Source: Methylibium sp964616015
Lineage (GTDB): Bacteria > Pseudomonadota > Gammaproteobacteria > Burkholderiales > Burkholderiaceae_C
Length of the DNA stretch: 6,774 nucleotides
Direction of reading: 5' to 3'
Assembly (NCBI GenBank): GCA_964616015.1
Contig: CAZTTC010000163.1
Coordinates: 1 to 6,774, forward strand
Below the pieces are notes generated by a model. The model did no database searches, was not told where the DNA came from, and saw only the letters and a list, made by a program, of their open reading frames with translations. Every line of letters begins with the position of its first letter. Position 1 is the first letter of the stretch. The translations under genes were made by a program, and so were the position numbers. Positions 5,539-6,774 of the stretch are shown here, piece after piece.

Positions 5539-5576
5539 CCTTGCATCATGAAGCTGCGCTTCACCAAGATGCAAGG
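5539..5576 (+). promoter_or_regulatory. Inverted repeat enclosing the dapF start codon
   Basis: CCTTGCATC (5539-5547) and GATGCAAGG (5568-5576) are perfect 9-bp inverted repeats. Between them GAAGC (5550-5554) and GCTTC (5558-5562) form a nested 5-bp stem. The dapF ATG (5548-5550) lies at the junction of the two stems. The right arm is coding (Lys-Met-Gln-Gly); the left arm is not. It could be an operator overlapping the start or, if transcription begins upstream, an RNA stem that masks initiation. Confidence 0.45.
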
Positions 5577-6438
5577 CGCCGGCAACGATTTCGTCGTGCT
5601 GGATGCCACCCGCGAGCCGCTGTCGCTGAGCCCGGCGCAGTTCCGCTACCTGGCGGACCGCCGCTTCGGCGTCGGGGCCGACCAGATCCTGATCGTCGGG
5701 CCTGCCGACGAGCCCGGCATCGACTTCAGCTACCGCATCGTCAACGCCGACGGCGGCGAGGTCGAGCAGTGCGGCAACGGGGCGCGCTGCTTCGTGCGCT
5801 ATGTGCGCGAGGCGGGCCTCACGAAGAAGACCACGATCCGCGTGCGCACCGCCGGTGGCGTGATCGAGCCGCGCTGGCTGGCTGGCGGCCAGGTCGAGGT
5901 CGACATGGGCGCACCGCGACTGGAGCCGGCGGAGGTGCCCTTCGACGCGGCCGGCCTGCTGCCGCGCGAGGTACACGGCGTGCCGCTGTGGCGCATCGAT
6001 GTCGCCGGCCGCGCGGTCGAGCTGGCGGTGGTGTCGATGGGCAACCCGCATGCGGTCATCGACCTGGCGCAGTTCGGGCCTGTGCCGGCCGGCGTCGACC
6101 CGGTGGCCGAGCTCGGCGCGGCGATCGAGCGCCACGCGCGCTTCCCGCAGCGCGTCAATGCCGGCTTCATGCAGTTGGTGTCGCCCACGCGCATCCGCCT
6201 GCGTGTGCACGAGCGCGGCGTCGGCGAGACCCTGGCCTGCGGCACCGGCGCCTGCGCCGCCGTGGTGGCCGGCGTGCGCGCCGGCTGGCTGGCCGCGGCG
6301 ACGCCGGTCATCGTGGAGACGCGCGGCGGCGAGCTCGCCATCGAATGGGCCGGCCGGACCGACGCCCGGGTGATGATGACCGGGCCGGCCGAGCGAGTCT
6401 TCGACGGCGAGATCGAGTTGCCCCAACAGGCGGATTGA
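5548..6438 (+). CDS. dapF: Diaminopimelate epimerase DapF
   Basis: DapF is the cytoplasmic, cofactor-independent racemase that converts LL- to meso-diaminopimelate, the precursor of lysine and of the peptidoglycan cross-link. The 296-residue product starts MKLRFTKMQGAGNDFVVLD, the family's N-terminal signature. The two catalytic Cys, acting as acid and base, are Cys75 in NADGGEVEQCGNGARCFVRY and Cys231 in ERGVGETLACGTGACA. RRFGVGADQ (39-46) and VSMGNPHAV (162-170) are further substrate-binding blocks. Length is slightly above the usual 275-285 residues because of small insertions. The frame stays open far upstream because of GC content, but homology begins exactly at the ATG at 5548. There is no ribosome binding site, consistent with a leaderless message. 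The next gene on the same strand is a DUF484 gene, a known neighbour. Confidence 0.98.
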   Translation: MKLRFTKMQGAGNDFVVLDATREPLSLSPAQFRYLADRRFGVGADQILIVGPADEPGIDFSYRIVNADGGEVEQCGNGARCFVRYVREAGLTKKTTIRVRTAGGVIEPRWLAGGQVEVDMGAPRLEPAEVPFDAAGLLPREVHGVPLWRIDVAGRAVELAVVSMGNPHAVIDLAQFGPVPAGVDPVAELGAAIERHARFPQRVNAGFMQLVSPTRIRLRVHERGVGETLACGTGACAAVVAGVRAGWLAAATPVIVETRGGELAIEWAGRTDARVMMTGPAERVFDGEIELPQQAD

Positions 6439-6444
6439 CATGAA

Positions 6445-6506
6445 CCACCCCCGTTGCGGCTTCGCCGCTCCCTCTCGAGGGGGCGCCGCTGGCGGCCGGC
6501 GGGTGG
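6445..6506. repeat. Palindrome-rich intergenic element, REP-like
   Basis: Most of the first half of the 134-base dapF-DUF484 spacer is structured. CCACCC (6445-6450) pairs with GGGTGG (6501-6506) and encloses three hairpins: GCGGC/GCCGC (6456-6460 with 6464-6468, loop TTC), CCCTCTC/GAGGGGG (6470-6483, one G-T pair), and GCCG/CGGC (6485-6488 with 6493-6496). No T-run follows. Similar sequences with a GCGGCTTCGCCGC start and a CTCGAGGGGGCGCCGCTGGC core are, as I recall, scattered between genes in Burkholderiales. Only one copy is in this window, so repeat status is inference. Confidence 0.5.
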
Positions 6507-6572
6507 ATCGGCGCAGGGGCGGCGGCGTGTTCGTCGTCGAGCGTCTGCGAGTCGAATGAAGGCAAGGACCGG

Positions 6573-6774
6573 ATGAGCACGCAAGGCATCACCGAAGACG
6601 ACATCGCCAACTTCCTGCTCAACACGCCGGGGTTCTTCGAGCGCCATGCCGAGGTGCTGGCCTCGGTGCAGCTGACCAGCCCGCACGGCAACCGCGCGGT
6701 GTCGCTGCAGGAGCGGCAAATGGAGATGCTGCGCGAGAAGATCCGCGGCCTGGAGCTGCGGTTGATCGAGATGA
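6573..6774 (+). CDS. DUF484 family protein (3' end missing)
   Basis: The visible 67 residues begin MSTQGITEDDIANFLLNTPG and continue FFERHAEVLASVQLTSPHGN and RAVSLQERQMEMLREKIRGL. The pattern of FLxxxPxFFxxHxxxL, then L/PHxxGRAVSLxERQ, then a Leu/Glu/Arg-rich helix that starts a coiled coil, is the N-terminal signature of DUF484 (E. coli YigA). The remainder, expected to be a GAF-like domain in this family, lies beyond the window. Its molecular role is not established. AAGGA (6564-6568) is the ribosome binding site, with a short 4-base spacer. Position after dapF fits the dapF-DUF484-xerC neighbourhood. Confidence 0.93.
   Translation, partial: MSTQGITEDDIANFLLNTPGFFERHAEVLASVQLTSPHGNRAVSLQERQMEMLREKIRGLELRLIEM

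Noticed and set aside
2788..5547. Very long plus-strand open frame running in frame into dapF (over 900 extra codons).
   Set aside because: It lies opposite three well-supported minus-strand genes, has no family motifs, and dapF homology begins exactly at the ATG at 5548. The openness is a by-product of high GC content.
5512..6441. Minus-strand extension of the DM13 frame across the whole of dapF.
   Set aside because: Its translation is the shadow of dapF codons, with no signal or domain. The DM13 protein's hydrophobic anchor begins at about 5490.
1..6774. CRISPR arrays, tRNA or rRNA genes, insertion sequences, phage or defence genes.
   Set aside because: No repeated spacers, RNA-gene signatures, transposase motifs or terminal repeats were found on either strand.

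Overview
The window is high-GC bacterial DNA (most codons end in G or C). Its genes resemble those of Betaproteobacteria, most likely the Burkholderiales around Rubrivivax, Leptothrix and Ideonella. The evidence for this is a MotA/MotB/CheY/CheZ set with a beta/gamma-type CheZ, dapF followed by a DUF484 gene, and a structured GC-rich intergenic element of a kind I recall from that order. The genus is inference only.

Layout. Positions 1-2680 (+) hold a flagellar motor-control cluster: the 3' two thirds of motA, then motB, cheY and cheZ, all closely spaced. MotA/MotB form the proton-driven stator. CheY is the response regulator that binds the flagellar switch, and CheZ dephosphorylates CheY-P. 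The kinase gene cheA and the receptor genes are not in the window. Positions 2677-3180 (-) encode an unrecognised small membrane protein with two hydrophobic segments. It converges on cheZ so tightly that one CTAG supplies both stop codons. Positions 3181-3681 are a 500-base gap without a recognisable family. It is not empty: it holds a candidate 41-residue, strongly basic small gene (3444-3569, +) with a ribosome binding site and a coding-like codon-position GC profile, followed by a strong plus-strand intrinsic terminator (3622-3653).

Positions 3682-5511 (-) are a two-gene unit: a membrane-anchored DM13-domain protein, then a class I SAM-dependent methyltransferase that starts 9 bases after the DM13 stop. 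Divergent from it, dapF (diaminopimelate epimerase, lysine and peptidoglycan synthesis) begins at 5548. The short dapF/DM13 spacer contains a GCCGATAAT box, and a 9-bp inverted repeat encloses the dapF start codon. After dapF there is a compact palindrome-rich element (6445-6506), then the start of a DUF484 gene that runs off the window. DapF-DUF484 (often followed by xerC) is a known conserved neighbourhood.

Most of the window is ordinary core and motility content. The parts that deserve a second look are the 3181-3681 gap (small gene plus terminator, or the 3' end of a long che antisense transcript), the structured dapF start, and the orphan membrane protein convergent with cheZ.
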